Made by a program: the position numbers and the translations under genes
Shown here: piece after piece, positions 16,571 to 26,200 of the stretch
Position numbering within the stretch: position 1 is the stretch's first letter
Layout: every line of letters starts with the position of its first letter
Notes under the pieces: generated by a model
Databases searched by the model: none
Told to the model about the DNA's origin: nothing
The model's input: only the letters and a program-made list of their open reading frames with translations
From: Candidatus Cloacimonadota bacterium
GTDB taxonomy: Bacteria; Cloacimonadota; Cloacimonadia; Cloacimonadales; TCS61
Length of the DNA stretch: 64,000 nt
Direction of reading: 5' to 3'
Assembly (NCBI GenBank): GCA_021736135.1
Contig: JAIPGO010000003.1
Location: 27,277 to 91,276, forward strand

Positions 16571-17377
16571 TTAATATTCGCTTCCCAGGATTGTTAGTTG
16601 TGGATCCACTATCTTAATTCCGCTGGAAGTGCCCAGACGGTTAGCACCAGCAGCCAGCATAGCTCTGGCAGTATCTTCGGAACGTATGCCGCCGGAAGCT
16701 TTCACGCCCATTTTGGGTCCAACAACCTCTCGCATCAGTTGCACATCGGCAACCGTAGCACCTCCGGTACTGAATCCGGTTGAAGTTTTCACGAAATCGG
16801 CACCGGCTTTTTTACTGAGAAGACAGGCAATAACCTTTTCTACATCAGAAAGAAGGCAAGTTTCGATTATTACTTTCAGCAGCACATTATTCTTTTTTGC
16901 CCAATCACTTACAACAGCTATATCCTGATAGACCAGATCATAATTACCTGATTTAAGCTGTCCAATATTAATGACCATATCAATTTCAGCGGCTCCCTGT
17001 TTAATTGCCATTTTTGCCTGTATTAATTTTTCAACAGAGGTACTGGCACCTAAAGGGAAACTAATAACAGTGCAGATGGCAGCTTTGTGAACATGATGTG
17101 TTGCCAGTTCCACCCAGCAGGGATTGAGACAGACACTGGCAAAATGGAAACGGTCGGCTTCTTCACAGATTTTAATTACATCCTTTTCCGTAGCATCAGG
17201 TTTTAAAAGGGTGTGGTCAATATATTCATTTAAGTTGCCGGTTTGGGAAGTAAGCTGATCTTTATCCCCGCTGCGGTCAATAACCGAATTAATGCTGATC
17301 TCATGCCCGCCCCCGGAACGTGAAGGGAGAGGATCTACTAATTTAAAAAGCTCTATAGCGATCATCTTGATATCCAT
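16571..17377 (-). CDS. deoC: Deoxyribose-phosphate aldolase
   Basis: 268 aa from the ATG at 17377, which has CTGGAGG five bases upstream; the ORF-track start eight codons earlier has no such site. DeoC signatures: [58 protein letters not shown], the Schiff-base lysine in [14 protein letters not shown] (near residue 195) and [10 protein letters not shown] 45-residue N-terminal extension precedes the barrel. Cleaves 2-deoxyribose-5-phosphate to glyceraldehyde-3-phosphate and acetaldehyde. First gene of the four-gene operon with the ThyX-like protein, dehydrogenase and LhgO-like oxidase. Acetaldehyde is also a substrate type for the AOR elsewhere in the window. Confidence 0.96.
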   Translation of the reverse strand: MDIKMIAIELFKLVDPLPSRSGGGHEISINSVIDRSGDKDQLTSQTGNLNEYIDHTLLKPDATEKDVIKICEEADRFHFASVCLNPCWVELATHHVHKAAICTVISFPLGASTSVEKLIQAKMAIKQGAAEIDMVINIGQLKSGNYDLVYQDIAVVSDWAKKNNVLLKVIIETCLLSDVEKVIACLLSKKAGADFVKTSTGFSTGGATVADVQLMREVVGPKMGVKASGGIRSEDTARAMLAAGANRLGTSSGIKIVDPQLTILGSEY

Positions 17378-17540
17378 AGTAACCTCCAGAAGTACACTCA
17401 TAAATTCACCAGTTTTTTGTAAAGATTTTCATAGAAGATGGTAACAGTGAATAGTGAGAATTGAGAAGTGAGAAGATAAATATGACTACACGCGCATTAG
17501 CCGTCCTTCCGTCTATCACTCTATCCGTCTTTTCCTCAGC

Positions 17541-19034
17541 TTACAGCCTTTTCGATTTTCTCACCATACGTAAGATTGCTTCTGCCATCTGAGGTGTCAA
17601 TACACCCGGCATATAGCGCCAACGCCAATTTTCACCTACTGTTCCGGGAATATTGAAACGCGCCCTGTTATCAAGCCCAATATAATCCTGCAGAGGTGCA
17701 ATTGCTAAAACTGCTACCGAATCCAGCGCTGCTTCAATTAGCTTCCAGCCAACTTCCCAGTCGGTAAATTTTAAGAAACTCAGATAGTTGCGGACATTGT
17801 TTTTGATATGATCAGGGAGATTATGATACCAGCCGACGGAGGTCTCATTATCGTGGGTACCTGTATATACCACGCAGTTTGTGGTGAAATTATGAGGTAA
17901 ATAGGGATTATCATCATCGTCATAAAAGGCAAACTGCAATATTTTCATACCCGGAAAATTGAAGTCATCACGCAGTCTTTCAACAGCAGGTGTAATTGCA
18001 CCCAGGTCTTCGGCAATCAAAGGTAAATTCCCCAGTTCCTTCTCTACTGTGGCAAATAGCTTATGCCCCGGACCAGGTTTCCAGACCCCGTTTTCAGCTG
18101 TCGGAGAACCAAATGGGACACTCCAATAGTGTTCAAAACCAAGAAAATGATCGATTCTGATTATATCCACCATTTCCAGCATATAAGCAAAACGTGCTAC
18201 CCACCAGGAATACTCGTCAGATTCCAGTTTTTCCCAGTTATAGAGCGGATTTCCCCATAACTGTCCTGTAGGGCTGAAATCATCAGGCGGGCATCCCGAT
18301 ACTGCGCTGGGATTGTGTTCTTTATCAAACTGGTAATATTGAGGAAAAGCCCAGACATCTGCAGAATCCAATGCCGGATATATGGGAATATCTCCAATGA
18401 TTTTAATGCCTTTCTCATTTGTATATTCCTTCAATTTCTGCCACTGCTGACAGAAAATAAACTGGAGAAATTGTTGATATCGAATCTCATCCGTGAGTTC
18501 GCTCTTCTTTTCAGCTAGAGCTTTTTTATCCCGTAACTTCAATTCAGGCTGCCACTGCAGCCAGGATTTTCCATTATCAGCACCTTTCAACGCCATAAAA
18601 AGAGCATAATCTTCCAGCCAGAAGGCATTATTGACCAGAAATACCTTGAATCTCTGCGGAATCTTCTTTTTAAACTTATCATAAGCCAGACGGAACATCT
18701 TATCCTTAAAACGGCAAACTTTTTCATATTCCACATACTGGGCATTAAACTCAGGTGCGGGTTCCAGATCGCTTTTATTCAGCAGATGATTCTGCACCAG
18801 CGAGTCAAGATCTATCAGTAGCGGATTCCCGGCAAATGATGAATATACCTGGTAAGGTGAATCGCCATAACCCGTTGGACCCAGTGGGCATATCTGCCAT
18901 AACTTCTGTCCGCTTTTTGCCAGGAAATTAACGAATTCTTCTGCTTCCGCACCCATGCTTCCGATCCCGAATCGATTTGGTAAAGATGTGATATGTAACA
19001 GAATGCCGCTGCTTCTTTGAAATTTTTCTGCCAT
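17541..19034 (-). CDS. malQ: 4-alpha-glucanotransferase (GH77 amylomaltase)
   Basis: 497 aa, the length of the compact bacterial amylomaltases. Start region RSSGILLHITSLPNRFGIGSMG and WQICPLGPTGYGDSPYQ are family hallmarks. Catalytic features: nucleophile Asp in VDIIRIDHFLGF (about residue 293), acid/base Glu in LIAEDLG (about 340) and the third Asp in YTGTHDNETSVGW (about 393). Ends with VGENWRWRYMPGVLTPQMAE. Transfers alpha-1,4-glucan segments between maltooligosaccharides and releases glucose. It stands alone on the minus strand, diverging from the PfkB-like kinase gene at 19205; both may serve sugar metabolism. Confidence 0.96.
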   Translation of the reverse strand: MAEKFQRSSGILLHITSLPNRFGIGSMGAEAEEFVNFLAKSGQKLWQICPLGPTGYGDSPYQVYSSFAGNPLLIDLDSLVQNHLLNKSDLEPAPEFNAQYVEYEKVCRFKDKMFRLAYDKFKKKIPQRFKVFLVNNAFWLEDYALFMALKGADNGKSWLQWQPELKLRDKKALAEKKSELTDEIRYQQFLQFIFCQQWQKLKEYTNEKGIKIIGDIPIYPALDSADVWAFPQYYQFDKEHNPSAVSGCPPDDFSPTGQLWGNPLYNWEKLESDEYSWWVARFAYMLEMVDIIRIDHFLGFEHYWSVPFGSPTAENGVWKPGPGHKLFATVEKELGNLPLIAEDLGAITPAVERLRDDFNFPGMKILQFAFYDDDDNPYLPHNFTTNCVVYTGTHDNETSVGWYHNLPDHIKNNVRNYLSFLKFTDWEVGWKLIEAALDSVAVLAIAPLQDYIGLDNRARFNIPGTVGENWRWRYMPGVLTPQMAEAILRMVRKSKRL

Positions 19035-19204
19035 AATTACTCCTGATTACACCCTTATGATTTAAACTATGTCTCCGGAAATTACTTCCTTTTAACTATC
19101 ACATAAATTCATAGGCAAAGTTCAGTTTGTCTTTTTTTTGTAAATAAAATTCTCTTTTTATTGACTGAAAATGCTGCTGCTGCATAGAAAACATTGAGGT
19201 GATT

Positions 19205-20293
19205 ATGAAAGAAAAATTGCAGAAAATAATTAATATACTTGCCGCTGACACTGCTCCAAAGCAGTTGCTTATCGGGTTTGACGGGTTCATCGATGAGATT
19301 ATGCACGTAGTTAATACCAGGCTGAACTCTTCTGATTATAAAAAGATCAATACCATAACAGAATTTGCTGAACGCATCCAGAGTGCTGCCGGTCTTTCGG
19401 CTAATATCGAGCTCATGCCCCAGAATATTAAAATTGGGGGGAATGGCGTGATCATGGCAAATTCTCTGGCAATGTATGGCATGAATATCGATTATATCGG
19501 GGCTTTGGGCTATCCTGATATAAATCCTCTGTTTTCTGATTTTACTCGTCTCTGCCACCGCATAGTATCTGTTGCCAATCCGGGACATACTCAGGCTCTG
19601 GAATTTGCAGACGGGAAACTAATGCTGGGCAAAATAGCCACCGTAAACAACGTCACCTGGGACAACCTGATAAACGTTCTGGGAAAGCAGGAACTGGAGA
19701 AAATGATCTGTTCTGCTCAATTAATTGCTTTTACTAACTGGACAATGCTGGCTGGCATGGATGATATAATTCGGGGATTTACGAATATCCTGAAAGAAAA
19801 TGCTCATTATCCCTTGACCTTTTTTGATCTGGCTGATCCGGCTAAACGTTATAAAGAAGACGTTTTTATAGCCCTGGAACTGATTAAAGAACTGAACACT
19901 CACACCCGCGTTATTCTTGGTCTCAATGAAAAGGAATCACAAATGATTGCAAACTGGCTGGGAATTCCCGAGTGCATTACCCTTGAAAGAGCAGCAGCTC
20001 TGCAGCAATTTCTGGATATTGACACCATCCTAATCCACCCCTTGCGGGGAGCTGCAGCCGCAAACAGGAAGGAGATGATCTGGGTTGATGGTCATTATAC
20101 TCCCACTCCCGTTTTAACTACAGGTGCCGGAGATAATTTTAATGCCGGATTCTGCCTGGGTAAACTTCTGGGGATGACTCTGGAAGAAGCACTGCTCACC
20201 GGTGTTTATACTTCAGGTTACTATGTAAGAAAGGCACAATCCCCCACCCGCAGCCAGATGCTGGACTGGTTGAAAGACAAATGCGGTGAATAG
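19205..20293 (+). CDS. PfkB-family carbohydrate kinase
   Basis: 362 aa from the ATG at 19205. The ORF-track GTG at 19199 overlaps the ribosome binding site GAGG (19196-19199), so the later start is preferred. PfkB features: QLLIGFDGFIDEI near the N-terminus, KIGGNGVIMANSLAMYGMNIDYIGALG (substrate-binding Gly-rich motif), FFDLADPAKR, and the ATP/catalytic motif LTTGAGDNFNAGF near the C-terminus with the base Asp in GAGD. Transfers phosphate from ATP to a sugar or nucleoside; the specific sugar is not predictable. A 215-base gap of AT-rich and low-complexity sequence separates it from the next gene. Confidence 0.93.
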   Translation: MKEKLQKIINILAADTAPKQLLIGFDGFIDEIMHVVNTRLNSSDYKKINTITEFAERIQSAAGLSANIELMPQNIKIGGNGVIMANSLAMYGMNIDYIGALGYPDINPLFSDFTRLCHRIVSVANPGHTQALEFADGKLMLGKIATVNNVTWDNLINVLGKQELEKMICSAQLIAFTNWTMLAGMDDIIRGFTNILKENAHYPLTFFDLADPAKRYKEDVFIALELIKELNTHTRVILGLNEKESQMIANWLGIPECITLERAAALQQFLDIDTILIHPLRGAAAANRKEMIWVDGHYTPTPVLTTGAGDNFNAGFCLGKLLGMTLEEALLTGVYTSGYYVRKAQSPTRSQMLDWLKDKCGE

Positions 20294-20509
20294 TGAACAG
20301 GACAGAAGAGGAGAAGAGGAGAAGGGGAGAAGGGGTGAGCTGCCGGTGTCAGCCGCGAATCGGTCAGCCTCTCTATCTTTCAGTTTTCGGTTCAATTCTC
20401 GATTAACGTTTAATGCTAACGAATAACTGTTTAAAAAAAATATCTTGCCTGAAAATGAATATTAAATCATATTTAACCTGAATAATATTTAAGAATTAAG
20501 GAGCGTTAT

Positions 20510-22165
20510 ATGATTCATGATAATTATATCCGGTATTTTTCTCAGTCAATAAATGATAACTGGGATCTGGAAGCTCTCAGCGATTACCAGGGTAAAACGG
20601 TAACTTACGGTCAAGTGGGTATTCAGATTGAAGCACTCCATAAAATTTTCCTCAGTGCCGGTGTTAAAGAACAGGATAAAATTGCCCTCATCGGCAATAA
20701 TTCTGTCAACTGGGCAGTAACTTACCTGGCAGCGATTAGTTACGGTGCGGTGATCGTGCCCATTCTTAACGATTTTCAGGCAGAGGATATTCACCATATC
20801 ATTAATCATTCCGATGCCGTTCTATTCTTCTTAAGCCAGTACCATTACGACCTGGTTGATGAAGACCAGATGCCGCAGCTTATGGCGCTGATAAACCTGG
20901 AAAACTTCCAGATATTATTTGAACGCCGGAAACAGGCAAAAGACTCCCTCAATAGACTTTCTGAAACCCTTATCGCGTCAGGCAGCCGGCTTCCGGAAAA
21001 AAGAAAGATCTCATTAAATTTTATAGAAAACGATAAACTGGCTGCCATAGTATATACATCCGGCACAACCGGGCTTTCCAAAGGTGTGATGCTGTCGCAT
21101 AACTGTATGCTGGCAAACCTGCTCTATGCACGTGAAAATATGCCACTGGTGGTTTCCAATAAGATACTTTCTTTTTTACCTCTGGCACATGCCTACGGCT
21201 GCGCTTTTGAATTTCTCTTTCCTTTCACCGTAGGCTGTCATATTACTTTCCTGGGTAAAATACCTTCACCCAAAGTTATAGTGAAAGCTTTCTCAGAGAT
21301 CAGGCCGGAACTTATTCTCTCCGTACCCCTGATCATTGAAAAGATCTACCGTAAACAGTTAAAACCGCAGATCAGTAAAGAGCCACTGAAAACAATGCTC
21401 AAACTGCCTGTTCTCAATACCATGATAGCAAATAAGATAAATGACAAGCTTTCCACAGCCTTCGGTAATAATTTCAAGGAACTCGTTCTCGGCGGCGCTG
21501 CCTTCGCTCCCGAAGTAGAAGCCTTTCTGCGTAAGATCAAATTCCATTATACAGTCGGTTATGGTATGACCGAATGTGGACCGCTTATCAGTTATGCCGG
21601 CTGGCGCGATTTTAAGCAGGCTTCTGTAGGTCGCGTTGTCAACTGGCTGGAAGTAAAGATCGATTCTCCACAACCGGATAAAGTGATCGGTGAAATTATG
21701 GTGCGCGGGGAAAGCATTATGGATGGTTATTACAAAAACGAACAGGCAACCGCAGAAACCATAGAAAAAGACGGCTGGATGCATACCGGTGACCTCGGAA
21801 TTATAGATAGTGACGGTTTCATCTTCATTAAAGGGCGCAAGAAAAATATGATCCTCGGTCCATCCGGTATCAATATCTATCCCGAAGAAATAGAAGCCAG
21901 ACTCAATAATCTGCCTTATATCCTGGAATCACTGGTTATTGAGCAGGATAATAAAATAGTCGCTCTCGTTTATCCTGACTTTGAAAAAACAGATGCCAGG
22001 GATATCTCAGATCCCCAGATACTGACTCTGATGCAGGAGAATCTCATAGAAATCAACAAGAAACTGCCAGCCTACAGCCGGATTTCTCAGATCAAAATGA
22101 TACCCGAAGAATTCGTTAAAACACCTACTAATAAAATTAAACGCTATCTTTATACAAGCATATAG
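20510..22165 (+). CDS. AMP-forming acyl-CoA synthetase (long-chain type)
   Basis: 551 aa; ATG preceded by AAGGAGCGTTAT. ANL-superfamily motifs in order: YTSGTTGLSKGVMLSHN (AMP-binding P-loop, about residue 184), GYGMTECGPLISYAG (A5), GWMHTGDLGIIDSDGFIFIKGR (A7-A8) with KNMILGPSGINIYPEEIEA, and a C-terminal TPTNKIKRYLY whose Lys occupies the catalytic adenylation position. Resembles FadD-like ligases most. Activates a carboxylic acid as acyl-AMP then acyl-CoA. The bcp gene follows 17 bases later, so the two are likely co-transcribed. Confidence 0.92.
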   Translation: MIHDNYIRYFSQSINDNWDLEALSDYQGKTVTYGQVGIQIEALHKIFLSAGVKEQDKIALIGNNSVNWAVTYLAAISYGAVIVPILNDFQAEDIHHIINHSDAVLFFLSQYHYDLVDEDQMPQLMALINLENFQILFERRKQAKDSLNRLSETLIASGSRLPEKRKISLNFIENDKLAAIVYTSGTTGLSKGVMLSHNCMLANLLYARENMPLVVSNKILSFLPLAHAYGCAFEFLFPFTVGCHITFLGKIPSPKVIVKAFSEIRPELILSVPLIIEKIYRKQLKPQISKEPLKTMLKLPVLNTMIANKINDKLSTAFGNNFKELVLGGAAFAPEVEAFLRKIKFHYTVGYGMTECGPLISYAGWRDFKQASVGRVVNWLEVKIDSPQPDKVIGEIMVRGESIMDGYYKNEQATAETIEKDGWMHTGDLGIIDSDGFIFIKGRKKNMILGPSGINIYPEEIEARLNNLPYILESLVIEQDNKIVALVYPDFEKTDARDISDPQILTLMQENLIEINKKLPAYSRISQIKMIPEEFVKTPTNKIKRYLYTSI

Positions 22166-22182
22166 ACAGAAAAGGAGAAAAA

Positions 22183-22665
22183 ATGACCCAATTAACAGCA
22201 GGAGCCAAGGCTCCCGATTTCAACCTGCTTAATCAGGATAATCAAAACGTGAAGTTATCTGATTTTAAAGGTTACTGGTTGATCCTGTATTTTTATCCCC
22301 GCGATAATACCCCCGGCTGCTCCCTCGAAGCCCGGGATTTCACCTGCCTGCAGCAGGATTTTGAAAAACTTGGCATTAAGATCATCGGTATCAGTAAAGA
22401 TTCCGTCAGCAGCCACCAACGTTTCATCGAAAAACAGGCTCTCAATCTTACGCTGCTCAGCGATCAAGACTTAAAAGTTATGCAGGCCTACGGAGTCTGG
22501 CGCGAAAAAACTCTTTATGGCAAAACAGCCCTCGGGGTAGTGCGCTCCACATTTCTCATCGATCCTCAGGGTACCATCCACGAAGCCTGGTATAACGTAA
22601 AAGCCAAAGACCACGCCCAGAAAATGCTCGAATACTGCAAGGAGTTGAGAACCCCTTTGGAGTAA
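22183..22665 (+). CDS. bcp: Thioredoxin-dependent peroxiredoxin, BCP/PrxQ type
   Basis: 160 aa. The peroxidatic motif is YPRDNTPGCSLEARDF. The usual resolving Cys five residues on (CxxxxC) is replaced by Arg, but another Cys lies nine residues after the peroxidatic one (CSLEARDFTC). GISKDSVSSHQRFIEKQALN and LLSDQDLKVMQAYGVW are typical of PrxQ. Reduces peroxides in the cytoplasm using thioredoxin. Strong ribosome binding site AAAAGGAGAAAA. Second gene after the acyl-CoA synthetase. Confidence 0.94.
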   Translation: MTQLTAGAKAPDFNLLNQDNQNVKLSDFKGYWLILYFYPRDNTPGCSLEARDFTCLQQDFEKLGIKIIGISKDSVSSHQRFIEKQALNLTLLSDQDLKVMQAYGVWREKTLYGKTALGVVRSTFLIDPQGTIHEAWYNVKAKDHAQKMLEYCKELRTPLE

Positions 22666-23246
22666 ATTGAGCATGTCAATTTATAGAAAACGCAGTTTTC
22701 TTTTTACAGGTTCGAAATAACAAAGCGACTGACAAACCGACGAATAGACTACGCGACTTCTTGACTCCTTGATGACTCGACTGAACGAAGAAATAAATTT
22801 AAACCGCGGATTAAGAGGATTAAACGGATAAAGAGAAGACTATCAGCCACGAAAAACACAAAAAAAAGTTGTATTTCGAGGACACAGAGCAAGTGGATGT
22901 TCACCAGAGCGCAGCTTGGGGAATGAACACGACCTTTTAAAAAATTACAATATGCATAGAACCATGGATTAAGAAGATCAAGACAAACCTTCAAAATGTT
23001 TGCTCCCCGTTCGTCTTCAAGCCCTATGGATGTCGAATTTTCACTCTAGCGAAGATCTGCAATCTCCATTTTTATTCTTCTTTTGCGTAATTCATCTTCC
23101 ACCACACCGGGAAATATTATTTTTCATAGATAATCTCTTTCAGCCTGCATATCAGCAAAGGTACTGCTGATGAAGATGGAAGAAGGTGCGCAAGATAATG
23201 GAGTCAATAGATTTATTGTCTTGTTTTTTGTTTGAGTTTATAATTA
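22666..23246. other. Gap with repeats between bcp and the STAND gene
   Basis: No gene; the 81-aa minus ORF at 22749 is derived from repeat sequence. It contains the left copy of the ~118-bp inverted repeat (22866-22984), the recurring AACCGCGGATTAAGAGGATT phrase at about 22801 and a run of short GACTCxxTGACTC-like phrases (22707-22790). Confidence 0.65.
22866..22984 (-). repeat. Left copy of ~118-bp dispersed repeat (inverted to 28188-28305)
   Basis: Core reads GTTCACCAGAGCGCAGCTTG then GGGAATGAACACGACC. Its reverse complement matches 28188-28305 with only scattered substitutions across the full length. The two copies point in opposite directions around the DUF4062-STAND-TPR gene. A shorter, more diverged core is at 59943-59981. 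Confidence 0.85.
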
Positions 23247-26200
23247 CTATTTATTAAATAGCTCGGGTGCTATTTTTTTCAGTTGATCAATAATTTCGTC
23301 TTGGCTCCAACCCATTGCTTCAAGTAAGTTTTTATAATTGTTAATACCTTTCTGTAAGTGCGGATGTTGATTACTGGTGGAGCGAGTAAAATTGATGAAT
23401 ATTTCAACCACCCTCCTGCTGAGCGGTTCAGCTTCGCCAAGGCGGTTAGTGGCTTGAAGCAATAGTGCAAGATTGTTGAGACTAGTGGCAACGTTAGGGT
23501 GGTCTTTCCCAAAGCTCTGTTCATCTATTTGAAGGGCTCTTTCATAAAGTAGCTCAGCTTCGCCAAGACGGCTGGTAGCTTGAAGCACTCTAGCAAGGCT
23601 TCTGATATCTCTGGCAACTTTCGGATGGTCTTTACCAAAGCTCTGTTCATCAATTTGTATGGCTCTCTTCATCAGTGGCTCAGCTTCGCCAAAGCGGTTA
23701 GTAGAACGAAGCAATCCAGCAAGGCTTCTAATATCTCTGGCAACATCCGGATGGTCATTCCCTAAGCTCTGTTCATCAATTTGAAGTGCTCTTCTCAGCA
23801 ATGGTTCAGCTTCTCCATAGCGGTTTGTAGCTAGAAACAATCTAGCAAGGTTGTTAAGGCTTGTTGCCATATTAGGATGATTTTTACCAAGACTTTTTTC
23901 AAATATATTAATAACTCTTTTCATCAGCGGTTCAGCTTCACCAAGGCGGTTGGTTTCTTGAAGCAGTTGAGCAAGGTTGTTGAGACGAATGGCTACTTTC
24001 GGGTGGTCTTTCCCCAAGCTCTGTTCATCTATTTGCAGTGCTCTCTCCAACAGTGTCTCTGCTTCTCCATAGCGGTTTGAGGCTTGAAACAATCCAGCAA
24101 GGTTGCTGAGACTTGTTGCCACATTAGGATGATTTTTACCAAGACTTTTTTCAAATATATTAATAACTCTTTTCATCAGTGGCTCAGCTTCGTCAAGGCG
24201 GTTGGTGGCTTGAAGCAGTTGAGCAAGGTTGTTGAGACGAACGGCAACGTTTGGGTGATCTTTCCCAAAGCTCTGTTCATCTATTTGTAGTGCTTTCATC
24301 ATCAGGGGCTCAGCTTCGCCATAGCGGTTGGTAGCTAGAAGTAATTGCGCAAGGTTGCTGAGACCCAATGCCACTTTAGGATGATTTTTGCCAAGGCTTT
24401 TTTCATATATTTTAATAACTCTTTTCATCAGGGGCTCAGCTTCGCCAAGGCGGTTGGTAGCTTGAAGCAATAGAGCAAGGTTGTTGAGACTAATGGCTAC
24501 TTTCGGGTGGTCTTTCCCCAAGCTCTGTTCATCTATTTGAAGAGCTCTTTTCATCAATGGCTCAGCTTCACCATAGCGGTTGGTGTCTTGAAGTAATAGA
24601 GCAAGGTTGTTGAGACTTGTTGCCACATTAGGATGATTTTTACCAAGACTTTTTTCAAATATATTAATAACTCTTTTCATCAGAGGCTCAGCTTCGTCAA
24701 GGCGGTTGGTGGCTTTAAGCAGTTGAGCAAGGTTGTTGAGACGAATGGCAACATTCGGGTGATCTTTCCCAAAGCTCTGTTCATCTATTTGAAGTGCTCT
24801 TTTCATCAGTGGCTCTGCTTCGCCATAGCGGTTGGTTTCTTGAAGTAATAGCGCAAGGTTGTTGAGACTAGTGGCTACTTTAGGGTGGTCTTTCCCAAAG
24901 CTCTGTTCATCTATTTGAAGAGCTCTTTTCATCAGTGGCTCAGCTTCGCCATAGCGGTTGGTGTCTTGAAGTAATAGAGCAAGGTTGTTGAGACTAGTGG
25001 CTACTTTAGGGTGCTCTTTCCCAAAGCTCTGTTCATCTATTTGAAGTGCTCTTTTCATCAGTGGCTCTGCTTCGCAATAGCGGTTGGTGGCTTGAAGCAA
25101 TAGAGCAAGGTTGTTGATATCTCTGGCAACGTTCGGGTGGTCTTTCCCAAAGCTCTGCTCATCTATTTGAAGTGCTCTTTTCAGCAGTGGCTCAGCTTCG
25201 CAATAGCGGTTGGTGGCTTTAAACAATAGAGCAAGGCTGCCGAGATCTCTGGCAACGTTCGGGTGCTTTTTCCCAAAGCTCTGTTCATCTATTTGAAGTG
25301 CTCTTTTCAGCAGTGGCTCAGCTTCGCCATAGCGGTTGGTGGCTTTAAGCAATCCAGCAAGGTTGATGAGACGAATAGCAACGAACGGATGGTCTTTCCC
25401 AAAGTTCTGTTCATCAATTTGAAGTGCTCTTCTAATCAATGGCTCAGCTTCATCAAGGCGGTTGGTGTCTTGAAGCAGTTGAGCAAGGTTATTGAGATCT
25501 CTGGCAACGTTCGGATGCTCCTTCCCAAGGTTCTGTTCATCTATTTGAAGTGCTCTCTTTATCAGCGGCTCAGCTTCGCCAAAACGGTTTGTGGCTTGAA
25601 ACAATACCGAAAGGTTATTGAGACGAATGGCAACTTCCGGATCGTTTTTCCTAAAGTTGTGTTCACCTATTTGAAATGCTCTTTTCAACAGCGGTTCTGC
25701 TTCTGTATAAAGCGATGCATTGAAAAGAAAAAAACCAAGTTGATTAGCAACAAAGGAAGTACGTTGTTTACTAGTTCCTTTCTGTGCAGCCCAAGAGTTA
25801 AAAGAGTCTAAATAATGTTTTCCCATGCTTCTTTCTTCGTTCAGGTAAACCCAGTAGCCTCGAAGTTCATCCTCATCCCTCTCACGTAGCTCAATAAAAC
25901 TATCAATGTTAAGCAAACATTTGCGGAGGCGTTCAGACAATTCAGTCTGCCATAATAACCAGGGCAGTTCGTCGCAATTACGTCTATTCGGAGATTGAGC
26001 TTCAAAATAATTGGCAAGTGCTATTCTAAAATCATTTTTTGTATCAATATCGGGTAAAAAGGCTGTTTCTACAGCCGCACGCAGGAAGTCATGGGAAAAA
26101 TTAAGTATTCCACCCCGGTCCACTAAGCCTTCTTCCAGCGCAGCACGCAAAGGTGCCCATGTTGCCAAAGGTAATTTGTGCAGGTTATCGGGCTTTAATA

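Noticed and set aside
19109-19588. 159-aa minus ORF
   Set aside because: Antisense to the PfkB kinase gene start; no ribosome binding site or family features.
25263-25811. 182-aa plus ORF, and the other plus ORFs across 23.5-25.8 kb
   Set aside because: Antisense shadows of the TPR repeats; they repeat with the same 126-bp period.
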